Assembly (NCBI RefSeq): GCF_039533965.1
Contig: NZ_BAAAUN010000002.1
Coordinates: forward strand, 124,001-188,000
Direction: 5' to 3'
DNA: 64,000 nucleotides
Source of the DNA: Microbacterium luteolum
GTDB lineage: Bacteria; Actinomycetota; Actinomycetes; Actinomycetales; Microbacteriaceae
The notes under the pieces are model-generated. The model searched no databases. It saw nothing but the letters and a program-made list of their open reading frames with translations, and had not been told where the DNA came from. Shown one piece after another: positions 41,709 through 51,084 of the stretch (positions are counted from its first letter, which is position 1; every line of letters starts with the position of its first letter). Made by a program: the position numbers and the translations under genes.

Positions 41709-42346
41709 TCGCCCGCGGCGAGGTCTTCCTGGCGGCGCTGGGACCCGACGCCGAGCACCTGCATCCCGAGATCCTGGCGCAGATGCGGACGCCCACGGCG
41801 CTCGACAGCGCAGAGGGCGTGTTCACGGTCGCCGGCAGTCGGTTCGGCCGGCTCGGCGCGCTCGCGCTGCCGCTCGTCGGGCCGCGGATGCTGGTGACCC
41901 GCTTCGGTCATGACGTGCCGTTCTCGCTCCGCTCGCGCGCCGGCCGCACCCCGGCGGGGCGGGCGACACTCGACACGACGAGGGAGTTCCGCTTCCCCGG
42001 CGCCACGCAGTTCATCTCGGACAGGCTCACCGTGAGCGTGGTCCCCGGTCTCGTGCGCAACCTGCTGGGGGCGCGCGGACGGGTCGAGCTCATCGAGGAA
42101 TGCAGCGTGACGGCGGACGGCGCCTTGCGGATGCGGACGCGCCGGATCGCTCTGCGACTCTGGGGCCGACGCTTCGCCCTGCGCGGCATCCTCGGCATCT
42201 CCGTCGACCTCGAGGACGGTTGGGACGAGGCTCACGGCCGGCGCACGATCGAGATGCGCGCCCGAAACCCTCTGGTCGGGACGATCCTCGAGTACCGCGG
42301 CTGGTATCGCCACGTCGACCACGAGCCTGCGATACTTCGTCCATGA
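41705..42346 (+). CDS. DUF4166-like protein (paralogue 2)
   Basis: 213 residues. Shares with its neighbour the opening (FLAALGPDAEHLHPEILAQM), the GHDVPF block and the closing NPLVGTILEYRGWY, so the two arose by duplication, though overall they have diverged strongly. GTG 41705 overlaps the previous stop. Function unknown. Confidence 0.7.
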   Translation: MIARGEVFLAALGPDAEHLHPEILAQMRTPTALDSAEGVFTVAGSRFGRLGALALPLVGPRMLVTRFGHDVPFSLRSRAGRTPAGRATLDTTREFRFPGATQFISDRLTVSVVPGLVRNLLGARGRVELIEECSVTADGALRMRTRRIALRLWGRRFALRGILGISVDLEDGWDEAHGRRTIEMRARNPLVGTILEYRGWYRHVDHEPAILRP

Positions 42347-42657
42347 CCTCGACCCCGAGCCCCGCCGTCGGACGCGGCGTGCGGATCGTCGGCATCGTCC
42401 TGACGGTCCTCGTCGGTGCTCCGTTCCTGCTCTTCGCCTGGATGGCGCTCCGCAGCCGGTTCGGACTCGGCAGCGCGGATCCGCACGGATACGCGCTCAT
42501 CTTCGGCACGTTCTTGGCGCTCGTCGCCGGGATAGCGCTCGCGCTCGTCGTCCCGCTGATGTTCCGATCAGGGCAGCGAGGCTCCGCCTACCTCGGCAGC
42601 CTGATCGTCTACGTGCTCGTCGCGGCGGCGCTGATCGTCTCGTTGCTCACGGCGTGA
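42343..42657 (+). CDS. small three-span membrane protein
   Basis: 104 residues with three hydrophobic segments (IVGIVLTVLVGAPFLLFAWM; ALIFGTFLALVAGIALALVV; LGSLIVYVLVAAALIVSLL). No recognised family. ATG 42343 overlaps the DUF4166 stop, so it is the last cistron of the operon and may anchor the soluble partners. Confidence 0.75.
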   Translation: MTSTPSPAVGRGVRIVGIVLTVLVGAPFLLFAWMALRSRFGLGSADPHGYALIFGTFLALVAGIALALVVPLMFRSGQRGSAYLGSLIVYVLVAAALIVSLLTA

Positions 42658-42691
42658 ACCGCGACGGAGCCTGGCAGCGACGGAGCCCGGC

Positions 42692-43531
42692 TCAGTACGT
42701 GTAGTCGACGACGACCGGCGCGTGGTCGCTCCAGCGCTGGTCGTAGGCGGCGGCGCGGGCCACATGGTACGTCTGCACGCGCTCCGCCAGGGACGGCGTC
42801 GCGAGGTGGTAGTCGATGCGCCACCCGGAGTCGTTGTCGAAAGCCTGACCTCGCATCGACCACCAGGTGTACGGGCCGTCCACCTCGCCGTGGAACCGTC
42901 GGCCGACGTCGACCCAGCCGAGCCCGGTGCCCACCGAGCCGTCGACACCCGTGACCTGCGTGCCGGCCTCGCCGAGGAAGCGGTCGAAGTACGCCCGCTC
43001 GCGGGGGAGGAAGCCCGCCTTCTTGCGATTGCCGCGCCAGTTCTTGATGTCGAGCTCGCGGTGCCCGACGTTGAGGTCTCCGGTCACCAGCGCGAGCGCG
43101 TCATCCGCACCCAGCTCTGTGAGACGGGTGCCGAACGCGTCGAGGAACTTCCACTTCTCCTCCTGCTTCGGCGTATCGGCCTCGCCCGAGTGCACGTAGG
43201 CGCTCACGACGGTGATCGGACGCTCGCCGATGCGGAAGTCGGCTTCGATCCAGCGCCCCTTCGAGTCGAAGTCGTCGGGACCGAGTGCGGTGCGGCTGGT
43301 CAGAGCCGGGGTGCGGCTGGCGATCGCGACGCCCGCGCGGCCCTTGGCCGTGGCCTCGTCGTGCACGAAGGACCATCCCGGCAGTGCCGCCTCGAGATGC
43401 TCGTCCTGTCCGCGGACCTCCTGCAGGGTGAGGATGTCGATGTCGGCGGCGTCGAGCCAAGAGCTCATGCCGTTGCGAGCGGCCGCTCGGATTCCGTTGA
43501 CATTGACCGAGGCGATACGCAGATGAGGCAT
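42692..43531 (-). CDS. xthA: exodeoxyribonuclease III (XthA-type AP endonuclease)
   Basis: 279 residues, EEP fold. RIASVNVNGIRAA, LTLQEVRGQDEHL (metal Glu), VTGDLNVGHRELDIKN, RIDYHLATPSL and SDHAPVVVDY. Cleaves DNA 5' of abasic sites and degrades 3' ends in repair. Start ATG 43531 (MPHLRIASVN); TAGGCT ends 7 bases before it. Ten bases beyond the BrkB-family gene stop. Confidence 0.93.
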   Translation of the reverse strand: MPHLRIASVNVNGIRAAARNGMSSWLDAADIDILTLQEVRGQDEHLEAALPGWSFVHDEATAKGRAGVAIASRTPALTSRTALGPDDFDSKGRWIEADFRIGERPITVVSAYVHSGEADTPKQEEKWKFLDAFGTRLTELGADDALALVTGDLNVGHRELDIKNWRGNRKKAGFLPRERAYFDRFLGEAGTQVTGVDGSVGTGLGWVDVGRRFHGEVDGPYTWWSMRGQAFDNDSGWRIDYHLATPSLAERVQTYHVARAAAYDQRWSDHAPVVVDYTY

Positions 43532-43538
43532 GGAGACA

Positions 43539-43544
43539 AGCCTA
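43539..43544 (-). promoter_or_regulatory. -10 box of a leaderless promoter (xthA)
   Basis: TAGGCT, 7 bases, then ATG 43531. The box overlaps the stop region of the upstream BrkB-family gene. Confidence 0.5.
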
Positions 43545-44747
43545 ACGAGCGCCGCCGACATCCCGAGACGGCCGGTGCAGGTCGGTCAGCAGGCGCTGCG
43601 CGAGGGGCGTCGGTTCCGGCGGGGGAGGGGCAGCGGCCTCGAGAGCCGCGAGATCCGCCTCGGCATCCCGCACGGCCCGTCCCGCCTGCCACGCGCGATA
43701 CCAGGGCGCCGCGTCGCGCACGGCCTCGGCCTCGCGAAGCCGGATGCGCGCGGCCGACACCAGGGTCCGATGCTCCGCGAGACGTCGCTCCGCCTCGGTC
43801 TGAGACAGCAGCGGGAGGTCGCGGTCCAGCGCGGTCACCGCGATCCAGGAGGATGCCACCAGCATCACCACGCCGTTCACGCGGAACCACAGCAGGAGGC
43901 CGATGAAGATCGCGAACGTGGCGAGCAGCGGATTCGACGGCGTGTAGCTCAGCAGGAACCCCGCACCGTACTGGAGGATCGTCATCGCGCCGCCGCCGAG
44001 GAGTGCGCCCGGCCAGATGACCCGCCAGTCCAGCGACGTCCCGGTGAGGAACCGCACCATGGCGGCCAGGGCCGAGGAGAGCAACGCGAACGAGACGAGC
44101 ACGGTGCCGATCCGGATGCTGATGTTGATGCCGTCGGAACCGGAATCCCAGTCGAGCAGGCTGAGCGCCCAGCTCAGGGCCGCAGCGCTGGCGGAGCTGA
44201 GGACGGAGCCGGCGATGAGGGCGACTCCGAACAGGAGAGCCGCCAGCAGGTCTCGCGCCTTGAGGAGCACGTAGCTGCGCAGATCCGGAGGCAGGCCGAA
44301 GATGTCTCTGGTCGCGCGCCGCGAGAACGTCACCCATCCAATCGCGGTCCAGATCACGGTGCCGAGGGCGATCAGACCCGTGACGCTGAGTACCCCGGTC
44401 GTGCTGGCGGCGATCTCCTTCACCTGCTCGGGGGTGAACACGCCGCCCTGCTCCTCGATCAGGTGGGGGATGTAGCTGTTGATGATCTCGATCATGCCGT
44501 CGACGGCCGCGGTGCTTCCCCCGAGCCAGAGACCCGCGATGGCGAAGGCGAGATAGATCGCCGCGAAGATCGCGAACAGCGCCTGATAGCTCACGCCGGC
44601 GGCGAGGAGGAAGCCGTTGTGCTGCAGGAAATGACGCCACACCCGCACCGGGAAGAGGCCGAGGGTGCGGCGGGTCAGCGCCGTCGCGCGCTCGACGGCC
44701 GCATCGAAGCGACCGGGCTCGGCCGCGGCGCGATCGGGATCAGACAC
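43542..44747 (-). CDS. YihY/BrkB-family membrane protein
   Basis: 401 residues, about six hydrophobic segments (LLAAGVSYQALFAIFAAIYLAFAIAG near the start, typical AGVSYQALFA motif; TLSNPLLATFAIFIGLLLWF-like later region). The last ~80 residues form a charged helical cytoplasmic tail. The family is misannotated as RNase BN; transport or envelope roles are suggested but unproven. Start GTG 44747, with TAGGGT 6 bases upstream. Confidence 0.88.
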   Translation of the reverse strand: MSDPDRAAAEPGRFDAAVERATALTRRTLGLFPVRVWRHFLQHNGFLLAAGVSYQALFAIFAAIYLAFAIAGLWLGGSTAAVDGMIEIINSYIPHLIEEQGGVFTPEQVKEIAASTTGVLSVTGLIALGTVIWTAIGWVTFSRRATRDIFGLPPDLRSYVLLKARDLLAALLFGVALIAGSVLSSASAAALSWALSLLDWDSGSDGINISIRIGTVLVSFALLSSALAAMVRFLTGTSLDWRVIWPGALLGGGAMTILQYGAGFLLSYTPSNPLLATFAIFIGLLLWFRVNGVVMLVASSWIAVTALDRDLPLLSQTEAERRLAEHRTLVSAARIRLREAEAVRDAAPWYRAWQAGRAVRDAEADLAALEAAAPPPPEPTPLAQRLLTDLHRPSRDVGGAR

Positions 44748-44753
44748 GTGCTC

Positions 44754-44759
44754 ACCCTA
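44754..44759 (-). promoter_or_regulatory. -10 box of a leaderless promoter (BrkB-family gene)
   Basis: TAGGGT, 6 bases, then GTG 44747, directly after the sdh terminator. Confidence 0.5.
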
Positions 44760-44769
44760 TCCAAGCAGT

Positions 44770-44807
44770 GAGAACGGGCGGGCTCCCGAAGGAGTCCGCC
44801 CGTTCTC
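44770..44807 (-). terminator. hairpin terminator of the sdh operon
   Basis: Perfect 12-bp arms GAGAACGGGCGG / CCGCCCGTTCTC with a 14-base loop, 19 bases after the sdhB stop. Confidence 0.8.
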
Positions 44808-44825
44808 GTGCGTCGATGCGTCGGA

Positions 44826-45593
44826 TCAGGGACGGCCGCGGAGGACGGCCTGCTTGACCTCGGCGATGGCCTTGGTGACCTCGATGCCGCGGGGGCATGC
44901 CTCGGAGCAGTTGAAGGTCGTGCGGCAGCGCCAGACGCCCTCCTTGTCGTTGAGGATGTCGAGACGCACGGCCGCGTTGTCGTCGCGCGAGTCGAAGATG
45001 AAGCGGTGCGCGTTCACGATGGCCGCCGGGCCGAAGTACTGTCCGTCGGTCCAGAAGACCGGGCACGACGAGGTGCACGCGGCGCACAGGATGCACTTGG
45101 TCGTGTCGTCGAAGATCTCGCGGTCGGCGATGGTCTGGACGCGCTCCTTGCCCTTCTCCGGCACGGAGCTCGCGACGAGGAACGGCTGCACCTCGCGGTA
45201 GGAGGCGAAGAACGGCTCCATGTCCACGACGAGGTCCTTCTCGAGCGGCAGGCCCTTGATGGCCTCGACGTAGATCGGCTTCGAGATGTCGAGGTCCTTG
45301 ATCAGCGTCTTGCAGGCGAGGCGGTTGCGGCCGTTGATGCGCATGGCGTCCGACCCGCAGATGCCGTGGGCGCAGGAGCGGCGGAACGTGAGGGAGCCGT
45401 CGACCTCCCACTTGATCTTGTGCAGCGCGTCGAGCACGCGGTCGGTGGAGTAGAGCTCCACGTCGTAGTCGACCCAGTGCGGCTCGGCGTCGACCTCGGG
45501 GTCGAAACGCCGGATGTTGAACGTGACGATGAAGGACTGGATGCCGGTCTCTTCGGTCGTGCTCGCGGGGGATTCTGCGATGGCGGTGGACAT
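44826..45593 (-). CDS. sdhB: succinate dehydrogenase iron-sulfur subunit
   Basis: 255 residues. Cysteine sets for [2Fe-2S] (CAHGICGSDAMRINGRNRLAC), [4Fe-4S] (CILCAACTSSCP) and [3Fe-4S] (CSEACPRGI). Carries electrons from SdhA to menaquinone/ubiquinone in the membrane subunits. Last gene of sdhCDAB; starts 3 bases after sdhA ends. Confidence 0.97.
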   Translation of the reverse strand: MSTAIAESPASTTEETGIQSFIVTFNIRRFDPEVDAEPHWVDYDVELYSTDRVLDALHKIKWEVDGSLTFRRSCAHGICGSDAMRINGRNRLACKTLIKDLDISKPIYVEAIKGLPLEKDLVVDMEPFFASYREVQPFLVASSVPEKGKERVQTIADREIFDDTTKCILCAACTSSCPVFWTDGQYFGPAAIVNAHRFIFDSRDDNAAVRLDILNDKEGVWRCRTTFNCSEACPRGIEVTKAIAEVKQAVLRGRP

Positions 45594-45595
45594 GC

Positions 45596-47422
45596 TCAGT
45601 ACTTCCTCTCCATCGGCGGGTAGTTGAACTCGCCCTGCTCGTTCTTCGTGAACACGACGGGCTTCCAGTCCAGCTTGATGTGGTCGCTCGGCGTCGAGGA
45701 GTGCGGGTCACCGGTCAGGTAGGCCATGGTGTGCTTCATGTACTTCTCGTCGTCGCGCTTCGGGAAGTCGTCGCGCATGTGACCGCCGCGGCTCTCCTGG
45801 CGGTTCTGTGCGGCGTACACGACGACCTCGGCGATGTCGAGGAGGAAGCCCAGCTCGACGGCTTCGAGCAGATCGGTGTTGAACCGCTGCCCCTTGTCGT
45901 CGACGTGCACGTTCATGTAGCGGTCGCGCAGCTCCTTGATGACGCCCAGCACGTGCTCGAGCGACTCGTGCGTGCGGAAGACCTGCGCGCCCTTGTCCAT
46001 CTCGTCCTGCAGGGCCTTGCGGAGCACGGCGATGCGCTCGGTTCCCTGGTTGTTGCGCAGGCCCTCGAGCATGCCGGAGACGAAGGCGGCCGGGTTCTCG
46101 GGGAGCGGCACGAATTCGGCCGTCTTCACGTACTCGACCGCCTTGCGGCCGGCGCGCTTGCCGAACACGTTGATGTCGAGCAGGGAGTTGGTGCCCAGGC
46201 GGTTGGCGCCGTGCACCGACACGCAGGCGCACTCGCCGGCCGCGTACAGGCCCGGCACGACGGTGTCGTTGTCGGCCAGCACCTCGGCGTCGTTGTTCGT
46301 CGGGATGCCGCCCATCGCGTAGTGCGCGGTCGGCATCACGGGCACGGGCTCGACGACCGGGTCGACACCCAGGTACGTGCGGGCGAACTCCGTGATGTCG
46401 GGGAGCTTGGTCTCGAGCACCTCGGCGCCCAGGTGGGTGCAGTCGAGGAGGACGTAGTCCTTGTGCGGGCCGGCGCCGCGACCTTCCGCGACCTCCTGGA
46501 CCATGCAGCGGGCGACGATGTCACGCGGAGCGAGGTCCTTGATCGTGGGGGCGTAGCGCTCCATGAAGCGCTCGCCCGAGGCGTTGCGGAGGATCGCGCC
46601 CTCGCCTCGCGCGCCCTCGGTGAGGAGGATGCCGAGTCCGGCGAGTCCGGTCGGATGGAACTGGAAGAACTCGAGGTCCTCGAGCGGGAGGCCCTTGCGC
46701 CAGACGATGCCGACGCCGTCACCGGTCAGGGTGTGCGCGTTCGAGGTCGTCTTGAAGATCTTGCCGAAGCCTCCGGTGGCGAAGATCACGGCCTTCGCCT
46801 GGAAGACGTGGAGCTCGCCGGTGGCCAGGTCGTAGGCGACGACGCCGGAGACCTGCGTCTTGCCGTCGGCATCCTTCACCGTCAGCAGGTCGAGCACGTA
46901 GTACTCGTTGAAGAAGTTGATGCCGAGCTTGACGCAGTTCTGGAAGAGCGTCTGCAGGATCATGTGACCCGTGCGGTCGGCGGCGTAGCACGCGCGGCGG
47001 ACCGGGGTCTTGCCGTGCTCGGCGGTGTGACCGCCGAAGCGGCGCTGGTCGATCTTGCCCTCGGGGGTGCGGTTGAACGGCAGACCCATGTTCTCGAGGT
47101 CGATGACCGCGTCGATGGCCTCCTTGGCGAGGATCTCCGCCGCGTCCTGGTCGACGAGGTAGTCGCCGCCCTTGACGGTGTCGAAGGTGTGCCACTCCCA
47201 GGAATCCTCTTCGACGTTCGCGAGCGCCGCCGCCATGCCGCCCTGCGCCGCACCGGTGTGCGAGCGGGTCGGGTAGAGCTTGGAGATCACGGCGGTCTTC
47301 GCGCCGGGTCCGGCCTCGATCGCCGCGCGCATGCCGGCGCCGCCGGCGCCCACGATGACGATGTCGAACTGGTGGTAGTGGATGCCGTCGCGGACGACGG
47401 AATCCTGGGTCTCGGTAGTCAC
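45596..47422 (-). CDS. sdhA: succinate dehydrogenase flavoprotein subunit
   Basis: 608 residues. FAD loop [18 protein letters not shown], covalent-FAD His in [32 protein letters not shown] and substrate-site HYAMGGIPT. Oxidises succinate to fumarate. GTG 47422 gives the normal length; longer frames upstream run into sdhD. 20 bases after the sdhD stop. Confidence 0.97.
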   Translation of the reverse strand: MTTETQDSVVRDGIHYHQFDIVIVGAGGAGMRAAIEAGPGAKTAVISKLYPTRSHTGAAQGGMAAALANVEEDSWEWHTFDTVKGGDYLVDQDAAEILAKEAIDAVIDLENMGLPFNRTPEGKIDQRRFGGHTAEHGKTPVRRACYAADRTGHMILQTLFQNCVKLGINFFNEYYVLDLLTVKDADGKTQVSGVVAYDLATGELHVFQAKAVIFATGGFGKIFKTTSNAHTLTGDGVGIVWRKGLPLEDLEFFQFHPTGLAGLGILLTEGARGEGAILRNASGERFMERYAPTIKDLAPRDIVARCMVQEVAEGRGAGPHKDYVLLDCTHLGAEVLETKLPDITEFARTYLGVDPVVEPVPVMPTAHYAMGGIPTNNDAEVLADNDTVVPGLYAAGECACVSVHGANRLGTNSLLDINVFGKRAGRKAVEYVKTAEFVPLPENPAAFVSGMLEGLRNNQGTERIAVLRKALQDEMDKGAQVFRTHESLEHVLGVIKELRDRYMNVHVDDKGQRFNTDLLEAVELGFLLDIAEVVVYAAQNRQESRGGHMRDDFPKRDDEKYMKHTMAYLTGDPHSSTPSDHIKLDWKPVVFTKNEQGEFNYPPMERKY

Positions 47423-47442
47423 TTGTTCTTCAGCCTTCTTCT

Positions 47443-47889
47443 TCAGTTCCCGACCAGCGCGGCGCATTCGGTCCAGAGGGTGCTGTCCTCTGTGACGCCC
47501 AGGCACGGGTCGAACGTGAACACGACGAGCGTGCCGAGGATGATGAGGAGGCCGGCGGCCAGGCCGATCGCCCAGACGAGAGCCTTGCGCGCCTTCTCAG
47601 TGGTCACGTAGTCGTTCACGATGGTGCGCATGCCGTTGCCGCCGTGGATCAGTGCGAGCCACAGCATCAGCACGTCCCACCACTGCCAGAACGGCGTGGC
47701 GAACTTGCCGGCGATGAAGGCGAAGTCCAGGGCGTGGATGCCCTCGCCGACCATGAGGTTGATGAAGAGGTGGCCGAAGATCAGCACCACGAGCACGACG
47801 CCCGAGAGGCGCATGAAGAGCCAGCCCCACTTCTCGAGGTTGAATCCGCGCTGACGGCGGGCGGGAGCGGCGACGGTCTGCGCGGACAT
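47443..47889 (-). CDS. sdhD: succinate dehydrogenase membrane subunit SdhD
   Basis: 148 residues, three hydrophobic helices ([62 protein letters not shown]). FGHLF carries a likely haem-ligating His. ATG 47889 overlaps the sdhC stop (TGATG). Confidence 0.93.
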   Translation of the reverse strand: MSAQTVAAPARRQRGFNLEKWGWLFMRLSGVVLVVLIFGHLFINLMVGEGIHALDFAFIAGKFATPFWQWWDVLMLWLALIHGGNGMRTIVNDYVTTEKARKALVWAIGLAAGLLIILGTLVVFTFDPCLGVTEDSTLWTECAALVGN

Positions 47890-48323
47890 CAGTGCCCCCC
47901 TCCGAACCCGGCGAAGGCGAGCATCAGGTGGCGCGGCACGAAGCCGGCCATGATGACGACCCAGACCGCGAGCACGCCCCAGAACAGCTGGCGCTGGTAC
48001 TTGGCGCCCTTCGACCAGAAGTCGATGGCGATGATGCGGAGGCCGTTCATCGCGTGGAACACGATGCCGGCGACCAGCACGACCTCGCCGAGCGCCATGA
48101 TCGGGTTCTTGTATGTGCCGATGACGGCGTTGTACGCCTCCGGCGACACCCTGATCAGCGCCGTGTCGAGCACGTGCACCAACAGGAAGAAGAAGATGGC
48201 GACTCCGGTGATGCGATGAAGCACCCACGACCACATGCCTTCGCGACCCCGGTAGAGGGTGCCGCGGGGGGTCTTGGAAGTGGTTTCCGAAATCGACGGT
48301 GTCAAGCGAGCGCTTGTGGACAC
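47889..48323 (-). CDS. sdhC: succinate dehydrogenase cytochrome b subunit SdhC
   Basis: 144 residues, three helices, with the SdhC signature LYRGREGMWSWVLHRITGV and LLVHVLDTALI (haem His). First gene of the operon. Start GTG 48323 has GGGAGGACGACC upstream. A TAGGAT -10-like box (48395-48400, minus) would give a leader of ~65 bases. Confidence 0.94.
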   Translation of the reverse strand: MSTSARLTPSISETTSKTPRGTLYRGREGMWSWVLHRITGVAIFFFLLVHVLDTALIRVSPEAYNAVIGTYKNPIMALGEVVLVAGIVFHAMNGLRIIAIDFWSKGAKYQRQLFWGVLAVWVVIMAGFVPRHLMLAFAGFGGGH

Positions 48324-48475
48324 GGTCGTCCTCCCTGGATCGATGTGACTCGGTCGCGTGCTGCGCAAGTGTCAGGCACGCCCGATCGCTGTCCATCCTA
48401 TTCCCGTCTGCGGAGGGGGAGCGACGAAGGGGACCCTAAGTTATCTCGACGTCGAGAGAGCTGCGCCGCCGCCGG

Positions 48476-49729
48476 TCACCCGATCTGGCTCATCCCGTTC
48501 CAGCCGCTGCCGATGGTCCTGGACGCGAGGAATCCGCCACGGCCGTTGCCAGCGTAGAGCAGGAGTGCTCCGGCCGAGGTCCGGGCGACGATGTCCTGGG
48601 TGCCGTCGCCGTTGAAGTCGCCCGCCCCGAACACCGCAGTGAGCGATGCCCACCCGACACCGATCTGCGACGGCGTGCCCCAGCTGCCGCGTCCGGTCGT
48701 CGGGTAGATCCAAAGGGTCCCGTCGACCCTGCGGGCGATGAGGTCGCCGCGTGCGTCGCCGTTGAAGTCGCCGGCGTGGAACATCGTGTCCATCGTCTGC
48801 CACCCGTTTCCGATCTTCGTGCCACCGGCGAGCCAGCCGCTGCGCCCGTTGCCCGGATAGAGGAAGAGGTCGCCGCCCGATGTGCGCCCGATCACATCGG
48901 GTATCGCGTCGCCGGAGAAGTCGATGCCGCCGATCAGCTGCGAGAACGTCCAGCCGTTGCCGATCTGCACGGGGGCGAGGAAGCCGCCCCGACCGTTCCC
49001 GGCGTAGAGCATCAGTCTGCCGTCGGCCTCGGTGCGCGCGGTGTCGGGGATGCCGTCGCCGGAGAAGTCGCCGAGTGTCGTGAAGGGGCGGTCTCCCCAG
49101 CCCGCGACGGCCGTGACGGCGCCTTGGAACCCGCCGGTCCCGGAGCCCGGGTAGATCAGGAGGTCGCCCGTCGACGTCCGGGCGAGGATGTCCGCGGCTC
49201 GGTCGCCGGTGAGATCGCCGGCGCCGCCGGAGAGACGCTTCACGGGGGAGCCGATGGCGAAGATCTGGACCCAGTACGTCCGGTAGCAGGTGCCGGTCGC
49301 ATAGCCGACGCCGAGGCCCGTGTACCGCGCGTCGAGGATGTTGACGCGGTGGCCGCTGGAGTTCATCCAGCTGCTGACCACCGCGGCGGCATCCGGCTGA
49401 CCCGCCGCGATGTTCTCGCCTGTCGAGACCCAGCCGAACGCGGCGACGCGCGAGCTCCGCCATGACGAGGTGCTGTGCTCGAACGTGCACGTCGACGCCA
49501 GGTGCTGCGCCCACTCCGCCGCGGCCGCGTCGAGGGCGGCGTCCGACACGAGCGCGGGGAGGCCGGCCTGCGTGCGCTGGGCGTTCGTCAGCGTGAAGAC
49601 CTCACCGGCGGGTCCGCCTGCCGCGGACGCGGCGGCGGGTGCGAGGAGCGCCGCCCCGAGCGTCACAGCGATCGCCGCGGCGATCATGCGACCGGCACGG
49701 ACGAGCATTCGTCGGGGGGACTGGCGCAT
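48476..49729 (-). CDS. secreted CAP-domain protein with VCBS/FG-GAP repeats
   Basis: 417 residues. Sec signal peptide (AAAIAVTLGAALLAPAAASA). A CAP/SCP domain follows (~residues 40-165: TLTNAQRTQAGLPAL, GWVSTGENIAAGQ, VVSSWMNSSGHRVNILDARYTGLGVGY). Then come five ~48-residue repeats, each with a calcium-type D-x-S/N/T-G-D-x3-D loop (DLTGDRAAD, DFSGDGIPD, DFSGDAIPD, DFNGDARGD, DFNGDGTQD). The repeats should fold as a beta propeller-like adhesin or ligand-binding module. The CAP domain has no defined chemistry in bacteria. Start ATG 49729: TATGGT ends 7 bases before it. Divergent from manC. Confidence 0.85.
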   Translation of the reverse strand: MRQSPRRMLVRAGRMIAAAIAVTLGAALLAPAAASAAGGPAGEVFTLTNAQRTQAGLPALVSDAALDAAAAEWAQHLASTCTFEHSTSSWRSSRVAAFGWVSTGENIAAGQPDAAAVVSSWMNSSGHRVNILDARYTGLGVGYATGTCYRTYWVQIFAIGSPVKRLSGGAGDLTGDRAADILARTSTGDLLIYPGSGTGGFQGAVTAVAGWGDRPFTTLGDFSGDGIPDTARTEADGRLMLYAGNGRGGFLAPVQIGNGWTFSQLIGGIDFSGDAIPDVIGRTSGGDLFLYPGNGRSGWLAGGTKIGNGWQTMDTMFHAGDFNGDARGDLIARRVDGTLWIYPTTGRGSWGTPSQIGVGWASLTAVFGAGDFNGDGTQDIVARTSAGALLLYAGNGRGGFLASRTIGSGWNGMSQIG

Positions 49730-49736
49730 GGCGACG

Positions 49737-49742
49737 ACCATA
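49737..49742 (-). promoter_or_regulatory. -10 box of a leaderless promoter (CAP/VCBS gene)
   Basis: TATGGT on the minus strand, 7 bases, then ATG 49729. Confidence 0.5.
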
Positions 49743-49808
49743 GCGGCTGCGCAGGTCGCGGCGCAGAATATCGGCGGCGGCATCCGGCTCGGTCGAAGGG
49801 CCCCCCGC

Positions 49809-49814
49809 TACGCT
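49809..49814 (+). promoter_or_regulatory. -10 box of a leaderless promoter (manC)
   Basis: TACGCT, 6 bases, then ATG 49821; identical in layout to the SRPBCC-operon promoter. Confidence 0.6.
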
Positions 49815-49820
49815 GGCTCG

Positions 49821-50936
49821 ATGACCTCGCCCATCCAGGACTTCTATGCGGTGATCCCCGCCGGCGGCATCGGCAGCAGGCTGTGGCCTCTCTCGCGCGC
49901 CGACGCCCCCAAGTTCCTCCACGACCTCACGGGTTCCGGGCACTCGCTGCTGCGCGACACGTGGGATCGGCTGGTGCCCCTCACGGGTCCTGACCGGATC
50001 GCGGTCGTCACCGGTCGCGCGCACCGTGCCGCGGTCGAGGCGGAGCTCCCCGGCATCGCCGATCTCAACGTGTTCCTCGAGTCCGAGCCGCGCGAGTCGG
50101 CCGCCGCGATCGGACTGGCCGCAGCGATCCTGCACCGCCGCGACCCCGACGTGATCATCGGATCGTTCAGCGCCGACCACGTGATCCGTGGCACGCGCGT
50201 GTTCGAGTTCGCCGTCCGCGACGCCGTCAAGGTCGCCCGCGAGGGGTACATCTGCACGATCGGGATCGCGCCCACGGAACCGGCGATCGGATTCGGCTAC
50301 ATCAAGAAGGGCCCGGAGCTCGTCGTCGAGCGTGCCCGCGAGGCCGCCCTCGTGGAGAGCTTCGTCGAGAAGCCGGACCTGGAGACGGCGAAGGCCTATC
50401 TCGCCGATCGCGGCTATCTCTGGAACGCCGGCATGTTCATCGCCAAGGCGAGCGTGCTGCTGGAGGAGCTCGCCGCCAACGAGCCCGAGCTGCACGCCGG
50501 ACTGCTCGAGCTCGCCGAGGCATGGGACGACCGCGATCGCCGCGGACCTGCGGTCGACCGGATCTGGCCGCGCCTGAAGAAGATCGCGATCGACTACGCG
50601 GTCGCGGAGCCGGCAGCCCGGCGCGGCCGACTGGCCGTCGTGCCAGGACACTTCGACTGGGACGACGTCGGCGACTTCGCCTCGCTCACCAAGCTCATCA
50701 CGAACGGGCGGAAGAACGATCTGGCCGTTCTCGGCCCCAACGCACGCGTGCTCTCGGATGCCGCGAGCGGCATCCTCGTCAGTCAGACCTCCCGCGTCAT
50801 CAGCCTGGTGGGCGTGCAGGACATCGTCGTGGTCGACACCCCAGACGCCCTGCTGGTCACGACCGTGCAGCACGCGCAGCGCGTCAAGGGCGTCGTGGAG
50901 TCCCTCAAGCTGAACGGGCAGGGCGACGTGCTCTGA
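49821..50936 (+). CDS. manC: mannose-1-phosphate guanylyltransferase
   Basis: 371 residues. Nucleotidyltransferase with AVIPAGGIGSRLWPLSRADAPKFL (GTP loop and metal-binding site), FSADHVI, FVEKPDLETA and WNAGMFIAKAS. Makes GDP-mannose for glycans and glycolipids. No C-terminal isomerase domain, so monofunctional. ATG 49821 set by the leaderless box. Confidence 0.94.
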   Translation: MTSPIQDFYAVIPAGGIGSRLWPLSRADAPKFLHDLTGSGHSLLRDTWDRLVPLTGPDRIAVVTGRAHRAAVEAELPGIADLNVFLESEPRESAAAIGLAAAILHRRDPDVIIGSFSADHVIRGTRVFEFAVRDAVKVAREGYICTIGIAPTEPAIGFGYIKKGPELVVERAREAALVESFVEKPDLETAKAYLADRGYLWNAGMFIAKASVLLEELAANEPELHAGLLELAEAWDDRDRRGPAVDRIWPRLKKIAIDYAVAEPAARRGRLAVVPGHFDWDDVGDFASLTKLITNGRKNDLAVLGPNARVLSDAASGILVSQTSRVISLVGVQDIVVVDTPDALLVTTVQHAQRVKGVVESLKLNGQGDVL

Positions 50937-50968
50937 TGAGCGCCGCCGGATGCTCATCGGCTGGGTTG

Positions 50969-51028
50969 GTTTCAGCTTTGTAACCTTTCGCCAGCACGTG
51001 CGGGGCGAGCGCGTACAAAAGTTGAAAC
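50969..51028. promoter_or_regulatory. inverted repeat upstream of the nucleoside operon
   Basis: GTTTCAGCTTTGTAAC (50969-50984) and GTACAAAAGTTGAAAC (51013-51028) are complementary at 12 of 16 positions; a related GGTAACTTTG follows at 51034-51043. The AT-rich region stands out from its surroundings and precedes the PnrA-like gene, so it is a candidate operator. Confidence 0.45.
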
Positions 51029-51084
51029 AGTAGGTAACTTTGATCGATCCGCGATGGCCGCGGTTTCGTTGAGGGAGGCATCAG

